DNA from: Bacteroidota bacterium
GTDB taxonomy: Bacteria; Bacteroidota; Ignavibacteria; Ignavibacteriales; Melioribacteraceae
DNA: 64,000 nt
Direction of reading: 5' to 3'
Assembly (NCBI GenBank): GCA_018818065.1
Contig: JAHISV010000005.1
Span: 1,160,527-1,224,526 of the forward strand
Shown piece after piece: positions 46,988-56,527 of this stretch (position 1 is its first letter; every line of letters begins with the position of its first letter). The notes below the pieces were generated by a model. It searched no databases, was not told the DNA's origin, and was given only the letters and a program-made list of their open reading frames with translations. Position numbers and translations under genes: made by a program.

Positions 46988-47734
46988 ATGGATCTAAAAC
47001 TAGCAGTGCTTATTGACGGTGATAACATTCCATCAGCATATGTAAAAGAAATGATGGAAGAGATAGCAAAGTATGGCAACCCCACAATAAAGAGAATTTA
47101 CGGTGACTGGACAAATCCAAAGCTTTCTAAATGGAAGAATGTGCTTCTGGAAAATGCCATAAATCCTATTCAGCAGTATGGTTATACAACTGGCAAAAAC
47201 GCTACTGATTCTGCGATGATAATTGATGCTATGGACATTCTTTATTCCGAGAAGGTTGATGGATTCTGTCTTGTTTCCAGCGACAGCGATTTTACAAAAT
47301 TAGCAACAAGACTACGTGAAGCGGGAATGCATGTGATTGGAATTGGGGAGAAGAAAACTCCTGAGCCTTTTATTGTTGCTTGCGATAAATTTATTTACAT
47401 CGAAATTCTTAAGAACCAGACAGAAGAGAGAGAAGCGGAAACTGACAAAAGCATGTCAAAACAAAAAAGTCCAGTTGACAACATAACTCCAAAGGTAATT
47501 AAGCTGATTGCCAGTACAATATCCGATTTAGCTGATGATGACGGATGGGCGTTCCTGGGAGATGTTGGTAATCTGCTTCAGAAGAAGCAGCCTAACTTTG
47601 ACTCAAGAAACTATGGTTTTCTGAAGCTAACTCCGTTAATTAAGTCAACAAAGAAATTTGAGATTGAAAACCGGGAAAACCCCAAAGCACGAGTTAAGTT
47701 AATTTATATTAGAAATATTCGAAGAGGTAGATAA
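46988..47734 (+). CDS. NYN-domain (LabA/DUF88) ribonuclease-like protein with C-terminal LOTUS domain
   Basis: A protein of about 248 residues. The PIN-like NYN domain has the acidic residues of the RNase site: LIDGDNIP, NATDSAMIIDAMD and VSSDSDFTKLATRLRE. The last 80 residues (VIKLIASTISDLADDDGWAF to KFEIENRE) look like an OST-HTH/LOTUS domain, which binds RNA, including G-quadruplexes in some members. Two other in-frame ATG/TTG starts lie upstream (46973, 46949); the chosen one gives the usual N-terminus. Confidence 0.87.
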   Translation: MDLKLAVLIDGDNIPSAYVKEMMEEIAKYGNPTIKRIYGDWTNPKLSKWKNVLLENAINPIQQYGYTTGKNATDSAMIIDAMDILYSEKVDGFCLVSSDSDFTKLATRLREAGMHVIGIGEKKTPEPFIVACDKFIYIEILKNQTEEREAETDKSMSKQKSPVDNITPKVIKLIASTISDLADDDGWAFLGDVGNLLQKKQPNFDSRNYGFLKLTPLIKSTKKFEIENRENPKARVKLIYIRNIRRGR

Positions 47735-47848
47735 AACTATATGATTTATAAATTGATGTTGGTTTCATTGCCATGGAATTTTTAGCTATTGTAAAGGTTG
47801 GGCAAAATTGACAATGTTCTTGTTACTTCTGATAAATCTCATTTTATA

Positions 47849-48901
47849 TCAATTAATTATTGGATCTTTCGTTCTCCAAAGTCCATACCCTCTTGTGGAA
47901 AAATAAATCCGGCCTGAAGAAGACAAGTAGATTTGCTTGCTATATTCATTTGCTGGCAGCTCAATTCTTTCCCAAAATTTCCCCCGATCATAAGAGATAT
48001 GTAGAATATCATTGCCGCTATAATTGTATTCAAGCGCTACAAGAATAGTTTCTCTAAAGAGGCGAATCTGGTCACAGTTTTTTAATTCCAATAATTGTGT
48101 CCAGGTACTTCCATAATTACTGGTAAGAAATACTCCGTTTTCGTAGTCTGCAACATAAATGTTATCCTGATCATCTATTGCTGCATCAACAAAGAAATTC
48201 GAAGATTTTCGCAGCCACCTTTCACCTCCATTTGTTGAAAGATAAAATCCTTTACCTTCAATGCCATTTACGAAGTTAGTGGAATCATATGTGTTACAAC
48301 CAGTGATAAGATTGCCGTTGGATGTTTCATAACAAAAATAAAAACTCATATCATCATCATGTGGTGTGATGTATTTCCATGTTAGTCCATTATCGCTAGA
48401 AAGTTGAATCCCGCCAATTGACTCATCATGCCCTGGGTTAGAAGCATATATTTTATTGCCGGCAAACGATAAATGATTAAGTTGAAAAAAGCCAATTCTT
48501 AAAGGTATTCCACCTGGTGTATTCAATTGGAATAGATATTGAAAATTACCTCCAACGAGAAAGTAAATAGTGTTTTCCTGGCTAACATATAATTGCTGTG
48601 GATATTTTAATCTGTCAACATATGGAGAAGTAAGAATTAACATTGTCGAATCGAGCATTTCTCCCTCTTCACTCCATTTGCAATATATGAGATTATCAAA
48701 ATTATCTTGAATTACTGAATGGATTTGTCCCTCATTATCTAAACAATTTGCGCCGCGATTGTCCGATAATAATATAACTTTTTCCCACTGCCATTCTGAA
48801 ACAGGAGTAAATACTGATAGCGGATCATTATCCGAACACCCCACCAGAGCAACAATAATCATTGCAGCCAGGATAACAAGGTAGATAAGCAGCATTCTCA
48901 T
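47849..48901 (-). CDS. BNR-repeat beta-propeller lipoprotein
   Basis: A 350-residue lipoprotein (lipobox ALVGC). Repeats of the BNR/sialidase Asp-box type are visible: SSDNGLTWKYI, STNGGERWLRK, TSNYGSTWTQL and SYDRGKFWERI. No catalytic residues of sialidases were identified. A structural or binding role at the cell surface is likely. It is a single gene, convergent with the NYN gene. Confidence 0.75.
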   Translation of the reverse strand: MRMLLIYLVILAAMIIVALVGCSDNDPLSVFTPVSEWQWEKVILLSDNRGANCLDNEGQIHSVIQDNFDNLIYCKWSEEGEMLDSTMLILTSPYVDRLKYPQQLYVSQENTIYFLVGGNFQYLFQLNTPGGIPLRIGFFQLNHLSFAGNKIYASNPGHDESIGGIQLSSDNGLTWKYITPHDDDMSFYFCYETSNGNLITGCNTYDSTNFVNGIEGKGFYLSTNGGERWLRKSSNFFVDAAIDDQDNIYVADYENGVFLTSNYGSTWTQLLELKNCDQIRLFRETILVALEYNYSGNDILHISYDRGKFWERIELPANEYSKQIYLSSSGRIYFSTRGYGLWRTKDPIIN

Positions 48902-49045
48902 ATAAGACTCCAGTATTAAATATGCCTCTCTAAGTTAAGATAGTACTAGCTTTAAGTAAATGACCCGTTTGGGTCATATTAAAAAAGAATGTTTGGAGAT
49001 CAATAATTTTTGGTATTTTTGTTGTCTATTGATTGAGTGTAAAAC

Positions 49046-49750
49046 ATGTTCGCTTTTAAGGTCTCAAGGAAAAAAATAATTCCTGTATTAAAGATTTCAC
49101 TGATATATCTATTCCTCGCACCGGTAGTAGTCTTGCTAATATATCGTGTTATTCCCGTAAGAACCTCGTCATATATTTTTCAACAATACATTTCCAATAT
49201 TTTTAATGGTAGTTTTAGTTTTGTTCATCACAAGTGGGTTGGCTGGGATGGCATTCCTAATAATATGAAAATGGCAGTTATTGCTTCAGAAGATCAAATC
49301 TTTGCAGATCATTTTGGCTTTGATATAGAGTCGATTCAAAAAGCCTTAAATGAGAAGAGGCGGAAGACTAGAGGCGCGAGCACAATCACTCAGCAGGTTG
49401 CACGAAATTTATTTCTCTGGGGTGGGCGAAGTTATGTTAGGAAAGGGTTGGAGGCGTATTTTACTCTACTGATTGAAGTGCTCTGGTCGAAGGAAAGAAT
49501 ATTAGAAGTGTATCTGAACATTGCAGAATTTGGCAACAATATTTATGGAGTAGGTGCAGCTTCCCGGATTCATTTTAAAAAGCAATGTTTAAAAATGAAC
49601 ACTGATGAATGCGCTACTCTTGCGGCTGTTTTACCTAATCCCAAAAAGTATAAAGCATCATCAATCTCACCATATTTAAGACGAAGAGTTTCCTGGATAA
49701 AATCTCAGATTTATCAGCTTGGGGGAAAAAGCTATTTAGATCGGCTATAG
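49046..49750 (+). CDS. mtgA: Monofunctional peptidoglycan glycosyltransferase
   Basis: A 234-residue GT51 enzyme that polymerises lipid II into glycan strands at the inner membrane. One N-terminal membrane helix (LIYLFLAPVVVLLIYRVI) anchors it. The catalytic motifs are ASEDQIFADHFGFD (with the essential Glu), RGASTITQQVARN, SKERILEVYLNIAEFG and GVGAASRIHFKK. No transpeptidase domain is present. Confidence 0.93.
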   Translation: MFAFKVSRKKIIPVLKISLIYLFLAPVVVLLIYRVIPVRTSSYIFQQYISNIFNGSFSFVHHKWVGWDGIPNNMKMAVIASEDQIFADHFGFDIESIQKALNEKRRKTRGASTITQQVARNLFLWGGRSYVRKGLEAYFTLLIEVLWSKERILEVYLNIAEFGNNIYGVGAASRIHFKKQCLKMNTDECATLAAVLPNPKKYKASSISPYLRRRVSWIKSQIYQLGGKSYLDRL

Positions 49751-49885
49751 ACAATGTCTTACAAAATAAGATATCTTGAGCTTAATGAATTTTAATCGCC
49801 TTGCATTCCTGGTTTTTGTTGCCTATGAAATTTCTAACTGTTATATTGATCAAAAATTCCTAACAATACCATACGAGGGGTTTGC

Positions 49886-50611
49886 ATGAATTTAGTTAAA
49901 CTGTTTTTTTCTGCAATATTTATCATTGCATTTTCACTTCTTCTAATCTTGGGATGCTCACATACAAATGAACTTGGAAAATATGATATTCGGGGTAAAA
50001 CAGCCAAGTTCGACACAAGTGTAGAACCGATAGCAAGAACAATTAAAATTACAAGGGGTGGTAGCACTACCTCTGATTCGAAAGACAAGGATAAGAAAAA
50101 AAATGTGCTCGAAACGATTGCCGAACTTGGTACGGAAATATTTTCCGCCAGTAAAGAATCTGATATTAAGGATTGGGTTGACACATACGAAATTGTAGAT
50201 CATATATCCAGTGGATTACAGGAGGCTTTGGAATCGTATGTTGATATTAAACCAGTTGATGGTGATAGACAAAAACCTGATTTTATGGTTGAAATGAACC
50301 TGACCAATTGTGAACTGAAAATAAATGAATCCTCGGTGTACCTTCATTTGCGATGCACATCAAAAATGATTGAACGTGTTACTGGCAATATTGTCTGGGA
50401 AAATTATGAAAATGTTGATGAACAATTGAGTTATGATTATGTATCAGGCAAGAAAAAGAAAAATTCTACTGAATCTAATGTGTTAACAGCTTTAAAACTA
50501 GCCTCACTTTCCGAGCGTGAAATAGATCTTGCTATCAATGATGCCTCTGAAGAAGCCGGTCGAAAAATGGCTGAGACTTTTAGAGAAGATTTGGCGGAAG
50601 CTCGGAAGTAA
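49886..50611 (+). CDS. Hypothetical lipoprotein
   Basis: A 241-residue lipoprotein (signal ending LILGC) that I do not recognise. A charged Lys/Asp stretch (SKDKDKKKN) sits near residue 70. The middle may be a small alpha/beta domain (PDFMVEMNLTNCELKI, then VYLHLRCTSKMIERVTGNIV), and the C-terminal 50 residues look helical and acidic. The layout is reminiscent of LpoB/CsgG-type lipoproteins, but I see no motif that would show it. It is 135 bases after mtgA. Confidence 0.6.
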   Translation: MNLVKLFFSAIFIIAFSLLLILGCSHTNELGKYDIRGKTAKFDTSVEPIARTIKITRGGSTTSDSKDKDKKKNVLETIAELGTEIFSASKESDIKDWVDTYEIVDHISSGLQEALESYVDIKPVDGDRQKPDFMVEMNLTNCELKINESSVYLHLRCTSKMIERVTGNIVWENYENVDEQLSYDYVSGKKKKNSTESNVLTALKLASLSEREIDLAINDASEEAGRKMAETFREDLAEARK

Positions 50612-50844
50612 AAAGTTTATAAAGCTGAATCTTTTTATTGGCAGAAGTTTATGATGGATATATAATAAAATTAAGATTCGATTCTATCTTGGAGTCCGGT
50701 TTATTAACTGAGTTGGAAATATGGTTTTTTGCCTCAATCCGTTGATTAGATCATGAGAATTTATTAAACTGTTTTATCAAAAATACATATTCATTATGCA
50801 CCCCCCGCATAACAATTAACAACAATAATTCATTGGGCATTATT

Positions 50845-51672
50845 ATGAATGGTAACTTTTTATCAAAACTAACTTTTTTGGTTATTGTGGGAATCTCAAA
50901 TATATTTGGAAATATTGAAATGAAGAATGTAAAAGTAACGGATGATATTGAAATATATATGACGTTTAAGGAAGGCAGAAAGTATGCTTGTAATTATACA
51001 GTTATTTTAAACGGCAATGATGCTTTGATCATAGATTCAGGGTATAAAGAAGAAGCCTCTCTTGTTATGGAGGATCTTAAGAGAAGAGGAATACGACCAT
51101 TAAAACAAATTTTTTCCCACCCTCACGAAGATCATGTGAGAGGATATGATGCTTTTGGTGATGTTGAAATTCTGGCAGGTGAATTTTTTTATGAAGAACT
51201 TGACACCAGTTATGCGGGAATTGAAAAATTAGAAGTCAATCAGGTATTGAAGGATGGGGACCACTTTTCGTTTGGTGAACATGAACTCTCATTTATGTAC
51301 ACGCCCGGACACGCGAAATGTTCAATAACCACAATCATTGACAAGAAATATTTCCATGTCGGAGATCTGGTATTCCGTACTGAAGATAGATTATTATCTA
51401 TTCCATACCTGGGCGAAAATAATTCTAATTACGTTAGAAGCCTTGAGATAATAAAGGAAGGGAAACCTGATAAACTAATGTTAGGTCATGGTGACCCAAT
51501 TGAAGGAAATGAAAAAATTAACACTGCTATTGATAAGCTGATTTATTATATCCAAAATCTTGAAGCAGGAACCAAAGAAATAACCCTTCAAGAATGTCTG
51601 AAGGATGATGCCTCAAATTATGGTTTTCACTCATTACATGAAGTTAATTTGAAGAAACATAAAACCAAATAG
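50845..51672 (+). CDS. MBL-fold metallohydrolase
   Basis: A 275-residue metallo-beta-lactamase-fold hydrolase. The zinc motifs are FSHPHEDHVRG (HxHxDH), TPGHAKCS, GDLVF and LGHGDPIEG. The N-terminus has a hydrophobic stretch (LTFLVIVGISNIFG) that may be a signal or anchor. Glyoxalase II-type thioesterases, quorum-quenching lactonases and others share this pattern, so the substrate is open. TTG 50833 is an alternative start. Confidence 0.82.
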   Translation: MNGNFLSKLTFLVIVGISNIFGNIEMKNVKVTDDIEIYMTFKEGRKYACNYTVILNGNDALIIDSGYKEEASLVMEDLKRRGIRPLKQIFSHPHEDHVRGYDAFGDVEILAGEFFYEELDTSYAGIEKLEVNQVLKDGDHFSFGEHELSFMYTPGHAKCSITTIIDKKYFHVGDLVFRTEDRLLSIPYLGENNSNYVRSLEIIKEGKPDKLMLGHGDPIEGNEKINTAIDKLIYYIQNLEAGTKEITLQECLKDDASNYGFHSLHEVNLKKHKTK

Positions 51673-51911
51673 AATTGCCCTGGTCTGGTGGAATATTATT
51701 TTCATCAGATTTCATACTAAAAACAATTGTTATTTATCATCCTCCCTCCCGCAAGCCAGTAGTCGTTTTAAACAAAATCAGCCTTCACATAATGTTTTGC
51801 CTTAACCTTTTGACAGAGGGGAATTGTAATAAAAATATTTATTAGGAAAAACATTTTTATATTGTAACAATTTTGCGGCAACTCCTATCTAACTACTGAA
51901 CCCGGGAATTT

Positions 51912-52445
51912 ATGACAGAACAAAAATTAATATATAAGGCCAGAGCAGGTAACGAGAAGGCATTCAGAAAACTGTATGAACTTCATGTTTCTTTACTCTT
52001 CAGATTTCTGAAACAGTTTACCTCTGATGACGATCTGGTTAAAGACTGGGTGCAACAGGCATTTATTAAAGCTTTCAGAAATATTAATAAGTTCGAGGGT
52101 AGATCAAAGTTCATTACCTGGCTTTTTAAGATTGGTATTAATGAAATGAGAAACGAGTTTAGCAGGAAACAGATATTTGTTGATGCAATTATAGAGGATC
52201 TTGAAATAACAGTTAATTCGCAAATTGAGGAAACCTTCGAGTGGCATTCTGATATGAAATGGTTATTGGCTGATTTGGATGATGAGAAAAAAACAATTTT
52301 TATTTTATTTGAGGTTGAGGGTTATAAACATTCTGAAATTGCTGACATACTTCAGATTAGTGAGGAGAAATCAAGAACATCATTAAGCAGAGTTAAGCAG
52401 TTATTAAGGACTAAGTGGGAAAAGGAGGCTAAGATTAATGATTAA
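51912..52445 (+). CDS. ECF-type RNA polymerase sigma factor
   Basis: A 177-residue sigma-70 family factor with only regions 2 and 4. Region 2: RAGNEKAFRKLYELHVSLLF, DWVQQAFIKAFRNINKFEG. Region 4: EVEGYKHSEIADILQISEEK and SRTSLSRVKQLLRTKW. Eight bases overlap the next gene, which looks like its anti-sigma partner. Upstream (51863) TGTAACAATTTTGCGGCAAC could be an autoregulated ECF promoter, but this is only a resemblance. Confidence 0.9.
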   Translation: MTEQKLIYKARAGNEKAFRKLYELHVSLLFRFLKQFTSDDDLVKDWVQQAFIKAFRNINKFEGRSKFITWLFKIGINEMRNEFSRKQIFVDAIIEDLEITVNSQIEETFEWHSDMKWLLADLDDEKKTIFILFEVEGYKHSEIADILQISEEKSRTSLSRVKQLLRTKWEKEAKIND

Positions 52446-52953
52446 TAAGAATGAGTTTTATAGTGACAAGGATACGCTGTCAACCGAAAGTAAGAATGCA
52501 TTATGGGATGGCATTCAAAAAGAATTATTTCCGAGAAAAGATTTCTTTTCAATGTTTGATGTTAAAAGTTACACTCTCGGGTTTACAACAGCAATAATAT
52601 TTCTTTTTGCTGTAATTGGAATGTACACGGTCGGAAAATCATTTTTGTATGAGAATAAACCAGATGAACTCATCATAAATTCTGCTTACCAGAAAGCGAT
52701 AATTGAATTTGAAGAGGCCTTGCCAAGAATTAATAAGGTTGGCAATACTGTAAGAGTTGATGAATTTTTACAAGTAAAGCAAGAAGAATTGAAGGAAATT
52801 GATGTAGCCATTGAACAATACGGAAAGGATTATTCAAAAAACGATTATTCTCAACTTAAGCAGGAAAGATTAAGAAGATTATATAAACTAAAATTAAAAG
52901 TACTGGAAAGTATAATAGCTATAGAGGGGACGGACCATGAAACAAATAATTAA
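52438..52953 (+). CDS. Putative anti-sigma membrane protein
   Basis: A 171-residue protein with one membrane helix near residues 40-65 (GFTTAIIFLFAVIGMYTVG). The N-terminal 40 residues would be cytoplasmic and could bind sigma; a zinc-finger anti-sigma motif is not present. The C-terminal region is charged, helical and periplasmic (likely coiled coil). Assignment rests on overlap with the ECF sigma gene. It overlaps the next gene by 17 bases. Confidence 0.65.
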   Translation: MINKNEFYSDKDTLSTESKNALWDGIQKELFPRKDFFSMFDVKSYTLGFTTAIIFLFAVIGMYTVGKSFLYENKPDELIINSAYQKAIIEFEEALPRINKVGNTVRVDEFLQVKQEELKEIDVAIEQYGKDYSKNDYSQLKQERLRRLYKLKLKVLESIIAIEGTDHETNN

Positions 52954-54334
52954 AGTACTTGTAGGGTTTCTAATTTTATTTTCAGCAGTAACGGCTGGCG
53001 AAAGAAAAGATTATCATAAAGTATTTAGTGTAAATGAAGGGCAGGATATCAGGATAAAATCTGTATCCGGAATGAATGTAAAAGTTATAAGCTGGGACAA
53101 AAAAGAAATTGAATTCAATTTGTCAATCGACATTAGTTCTAGTGATAAAGACTATGAAGAAGATTACATCCAAAATTTTAACATTTCAGAAACAAAAAGG
53201 AATTCAGAAATACTAATAACAATGGATGAACCGGAAAGTGGTGGCTGGAGTATACTGGATATCTTCAGATTGAGGTTCCACTTTTATGTTGATAAAGAAA
53301 TACGTGGAACAATCTATGTCCCAAGAAGTAATGGATTTACAGCTGACTTCAGATATAGTGAAATTAAATTGGACGGAATTGAGGGGGAGTTGAATCTGCC
53401 AGGCAGGAGCAATGAAATATATTTGGAAAACTGTATAAACATAAATGAAGTCCAGAACAGTTACGGGAACACTGAAATATTAAATTCCGGCGGGAAACTG
53501 AAACTGGAATCCAGAAGTGCTGAGTTATCTATAAAAAACTTTAAAGGTTCTGCAAGAATTGAGGCTTATTATATGGATAAACTCGAAGTAAAAAATATTA
53601 CCGGAGCATTAAGCATTGATGGCAGGAGCGGGAATGTAAACGTTGAGGACGCCGGTGCTAACCTAAAAGTAATTTCACCTTACAGTGAAATATTTATCAA
53701 AAATATTAACGGCAAAGCTGAAATTGAAAATAGAAGTGGTACAACAATTATTGATAAGTCGTCCGGACTTACTATGGATGGACCCTATTGCACCATGGAA
53801 GCGAGTAATATTGTAGTAAATGCAAATGAAAAAATATATGTCAATGGCAGATCCGGCGCTATAAAAATTCAAAATATTACCGGAGACCTTGTCATCGATG
53901 ATGCATATTCAAGTATTTCACTAAAGAAAATTAAAGGTAATGTTAAATTAGCCTCGCGAAGTGAAAATATTATTGTTGATGGATTAGTTGGGGATATTGA
54001 CTTTGAGACACAATACTGCAGTATTTCAATGATGAACATATCCAGTCAATACATTGAGATGACAAACAGAAGTAACCCCATTGAACTGAAATTGATTACT
54101 AATCCGGAGAAGGTTGAAATTAAAAATGAATATGGAAAAGTTGATGCTACTTTTCCAAAGAATTTTAATGGTTACTTTGAGCTGGAAGCATCACATGGTG
54201 ATATTGTAACTGAACTTCCTCTTCGAATCAGGGATCACGGAAGTTCAGTAAGTGCTCATGGTCAGGTTGGAATAGGCGGAGGAAATGTTACTATTGAAAC
54301 ACGCTCGGATGATATTATTATTCATAATAAGTAA
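52937..54334 (+). CDS. DUF4097-type beta-solenoid protein with alternating Y and RS repeats
   Basis: A 465-residue exported protein (signal cleavage near VTAG). From about residue 130 it is a regular repeat of about 38 residues, made of two half-coils: one begins with Tyr (YSEI, YGNT, YMDK, YSEI, YCTM, YSSI, YCSI, YGKV), the other with Arg-Ser (RSNE, RSAE, RSGN, RSGT, RSGA, RSEN, RSNP). Seven or more turns are visible. A right-handed beta-helix is inferred. It is the target gene of the ECF sigma/anti-sigma pair and a paralogue of the gene at 34030. Confidence 0.8.
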   Translation: MKQIIKVLVGFLILFSAVTAGERKDYHKVFSVNEGQDIRIKSVSGMNVKVISWDKKEIEFNLSIDISSSDKDYEEDYIQNFNISETKRNSEILITMDEPESGGWSILDIFRLRFHFYVDKEIRGTIYVPRSNGFTADFRYSEIKLDGIEGELNLPGRSNEIYLENCININEVQNSYGNTEILNSGGKLKLESRSAELSIKNFKGSARIEAYYMDKLEVKNITGALSIDGRSGNVNVEDAGANLKVISPYSEIFIKNINGKAEIENRSGTTIIDKSSGLTMDGPYCTMEASNIVVNANEKIYVNGRSGAIKIQNITGDLVIDDAYSSISLKKIKGNVKLASRSENIIVDGLVGDIDFETQYCSISMMNISSQYIEMTNRSNPIELKLITNPEKVEIKNEYGKVDATFPKNFNGYFELEASHGDIVTELPLRIRDHGSSVSAHGQVGIGGGNVTIETRSDDIIIHNK

Positions 54335-54420
54335 ATATTGAGAGCAATGTTATACTCTGACTAGTTGCACATAGATTAGATGAATGGATTTGAAGGTTTT
54401 GCTGTCTAAGTTAAATAAAG

Positions 54421-54461
54421 AGAGAAAGAGAAGGATAGATCATTCTTCTCTTTCTCTTTTT
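54421..54461. terminator. Bidirectional terminator between convergent genes
   Basis: A perfect 12-bp stem AGAGAAAGAGAA (54421-54432) / TTCTCTTTCTCT (54446-54457) is followed by Ts on the plus strand and a T-rich run (CTTTATTTA) on the minus strand. Confidence 0.85.
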
Positions 54462-54466
54462 GTGTT

Positions 54467-56251
54467 TTATAACTCCAAGTTAAACTCTTTCTCTTCTTCG
54501 CCGCGTAATACTTTGCAGTCTACCGTTTCGCCTTCTTTAAGTCCACCCATGGCGTTCATAAAATCATAAATGTTAGAAACATCCTTTCCATTGAACATGA
54601 TGATAATATCGCCGCCAAGTAAGCCTGCTTTTTCTGCTGGTGATCCTTCAGTTACTCCCGAAAGCTTGTATCCATCTCCATTATAGCCAAACTCAGGTAC
54701 GGTGCCTATTTTAATTTTTGATCTGCTGCGTCCCATCTGATTTTCCTGAGGTTTTACCTTAACGAAGTCTGGCTTTTCATCTCTGGCGTCAACATCTGAA
54801 ACGAGATCAAAAACAAATTTAACGACGTTTTCTTCCTGCTCAGCATTGATCTTTTCAGGATCATCACTTGGCATATGATAGTCCATGTGAATACCACTGA
54901 AAAAGAAGAGTACAGGAATATCTTTTAAGGTGAATGCGGTATGATCACTTCCACCCCAGCCATCATCATTCAGCTGCAACTTGAAGTTATATTTATTTTC
55001 TTTCTCTATTATTTCTCTCCAAAGAGTGGATGTTCCGGATCCAATAATTGTCAGGCTATTTTCGTTTACTCTGCCAATCATATCCATGTTAAACATTGCA
55101 ATTGTATTTTCAATACCAAAAGGGAAATTGTTAGCAAAGTAATTCGAGCCAAGCAATCCTAATTCCTCCCCTGAAAAGGCAACGAAGACTATTGAGCGTT
55201 TCAACTGGTTTTTAATGGATGCAAATTTTTCGGCAGTTTCAAGCACTCCTGTTGTACCGCTGGCATTATCATCTGCCCCATTGTGAATTGGCATTGGCGT
55301 ACCCGTGTAACGTGATCCTGTCTGCCCATACCCCAGGTGATCGTAATGCCCGCCAACAACTATATACTCATTTTTCAGGATAGGATCATTGCCCTCAAGA
55401 TAACCGGCAACGTTTCTGCCCATTTTCTCAATTTCTTTAATCTCTGTTTTAAGTTCAATTTTTGTATTCTTTATCGCAAAGGAATTTGGTACTAATTCGC
55501 TGTTAATTTTTTGTTGTACTTGCTGATAGCTGGTTCCCTCGGTCTCAAAAATCTTATCAGCAAATTCGCGCGAAATCTGAGCTGCGCCAAAATCCATCAT
55601 GCCGCCAGCGCCGTCATATTTAAGGGGAATAAACTCATCACTTCGCGGGAAGAATGAATGCTCATTCATAAAGATTATACCAACAGCGCCATTACCTTTA
55701 GCCGTTGAAGCTTTGGCTCTTAGCGACGCAAGTTTCTCAAATTTCGATTCAGTACTATCAAAATCAGGATAATGCCTCATAGCAAGTACAACTTTTCCGT
55801 TTACATTTATACCTTCATAGTCATCATATCCAAACATTGGGGCAGTAATACCATAACCAACAAAGACAAGTTCAGCTTTTAGATCTGATTTACCTGAGAA
55901 GGAAAGAGTTATGAAATCATTATTTACTGAAAGCTCATTTTGATTGCCATCGATTGATAATAAGACGCTATTATTATCAGTTAACTCAACGCTTTCTACA
56001 AAAGGGAATTCCTGAAAATAACTCCCGTCAAACATTGGGATTAATCCATAATATTCAAATTCTTTCGCAATATAATCACCTGCCAGTCTTTCGCCCTTGC
56101 TGCCTGTGAACCTGCCTTCAAGTTCGTCTGAAGCAAGATAATTTATGTGATCTTGAATTTCTTCTGCTGTAATTGCAGGATTAGTGTTTTGCCCGTTAAG
56201 AAGAGAAAAGGATAATGTCATGCCAAGTAGGAGATAAAAGAATTTTTTCAT
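54467..56251 (-). CDS. M28 aminopeptidase with PA and PDZ domains
   Basis: A 594-residue exported zinc peptidase (signal cleavage near LLNGQ). A protease-associated insert lies around residues 110-210. The M28 core has metal ligands in VVGGHYDHLG, NGADDNASGTTGVLE, FSGEELGLLGS, MFNMDMIGRV and a final His in MDYHMPSDD. A C-terminal PDZ domain (residues about 505-594: GVTEGSPAEKAGLLGGDII) may guide substrates. It probably degrades peptides in the periplasm. Confidence 0.92.
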   Translation of the reverse strand: MKKFFYLLLGMTLSFSLLNGQNTNPAITAEEIQDHINYLASDELEGRFTGSKGERLAGDYIAKEFEYYGLIPMFDGSYFQEFPFVESVELTDNNSVLLSIDGNQNELSVNNDFITLSFSGKSDLKAELVFVGYGITAPMFGYDDYEGINVNGKVVLAMRHYPDFDSTESKFEKLASLRAKASTAKGNGAVGIIFMNEHSFFPRSDEFIPLKYDGAGGMMDFGAAQISREFADKIFETEGTSYQQVQQKINSELVPNSFAIKNTKIELKTEIKEIEKMGRNVAGYLEGNDPILKNEYIVVGGHYDHLGYGQTGSRYTGTPMPIHNGADDNASGTTGVLETAEKFASIKNQLKRSIVFVAFSGEELGLLGSNYFANNFPFGIENTIAMFNMDMIGRVNENSLTIIGSGTSTLWREIIEKENKYNFKLQLNDDGWGGSDHTAFTLKDIPVLFFFSGIHMDYHMPSDDPEKINAEQEENVVKFVFDLVSDVDARDEKPDFVKVKPQENQMGRSRSKIKIGTVPEFGYNGDGYKLSGVTEGSPAEKAGLLGGDIIIMFNGKDVSNIYDFMNAMGGLKEGETVDCKVLRGEEEKEFNLEL

Positions 56252-56346
56252 TCTACCCTCAAATTATTTTCTGGTGAATTAAGATATGATTATTAAGGAA
56301 CATGTTCAAAAAAACTATTAGCTATTCTGTCTATAATGTTTACTTT

Positions 56347-56389
56347 CAAAGTAATCAAAGTAATCAAAGTAATCAAAGTAATCAAAGTA
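56347..56389. repeat. 9-bp tandem repeat, about 4.8 copies
   Basis: The unit CAAAGTAAT occurs four times without change, followed by CAAAGTA. It lies about 95-140 bases upstream of the M28 peptidase start and 250 bases upstream of the TonB receptor start. Such runs can change length by replication slippage. Confidence 0.95.
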
Positions 56390-56527
56390 CATAGATTTCT
56401 CTAAACAATTATATTAGTAAACTAATTTCAAGATAATGATTATATCTTGTAATATTTTTATTTGAGATATCTTCTGTCACCCATATCTTATACAGCACTG
56501 TCTACCATAAAGGTTTACGGAAAGGAC

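Noticed and set aside
56347..56389. CRISPR array
   Set aside because: The unit is only 9 bases with no spacers, and no cas gene is in the window.
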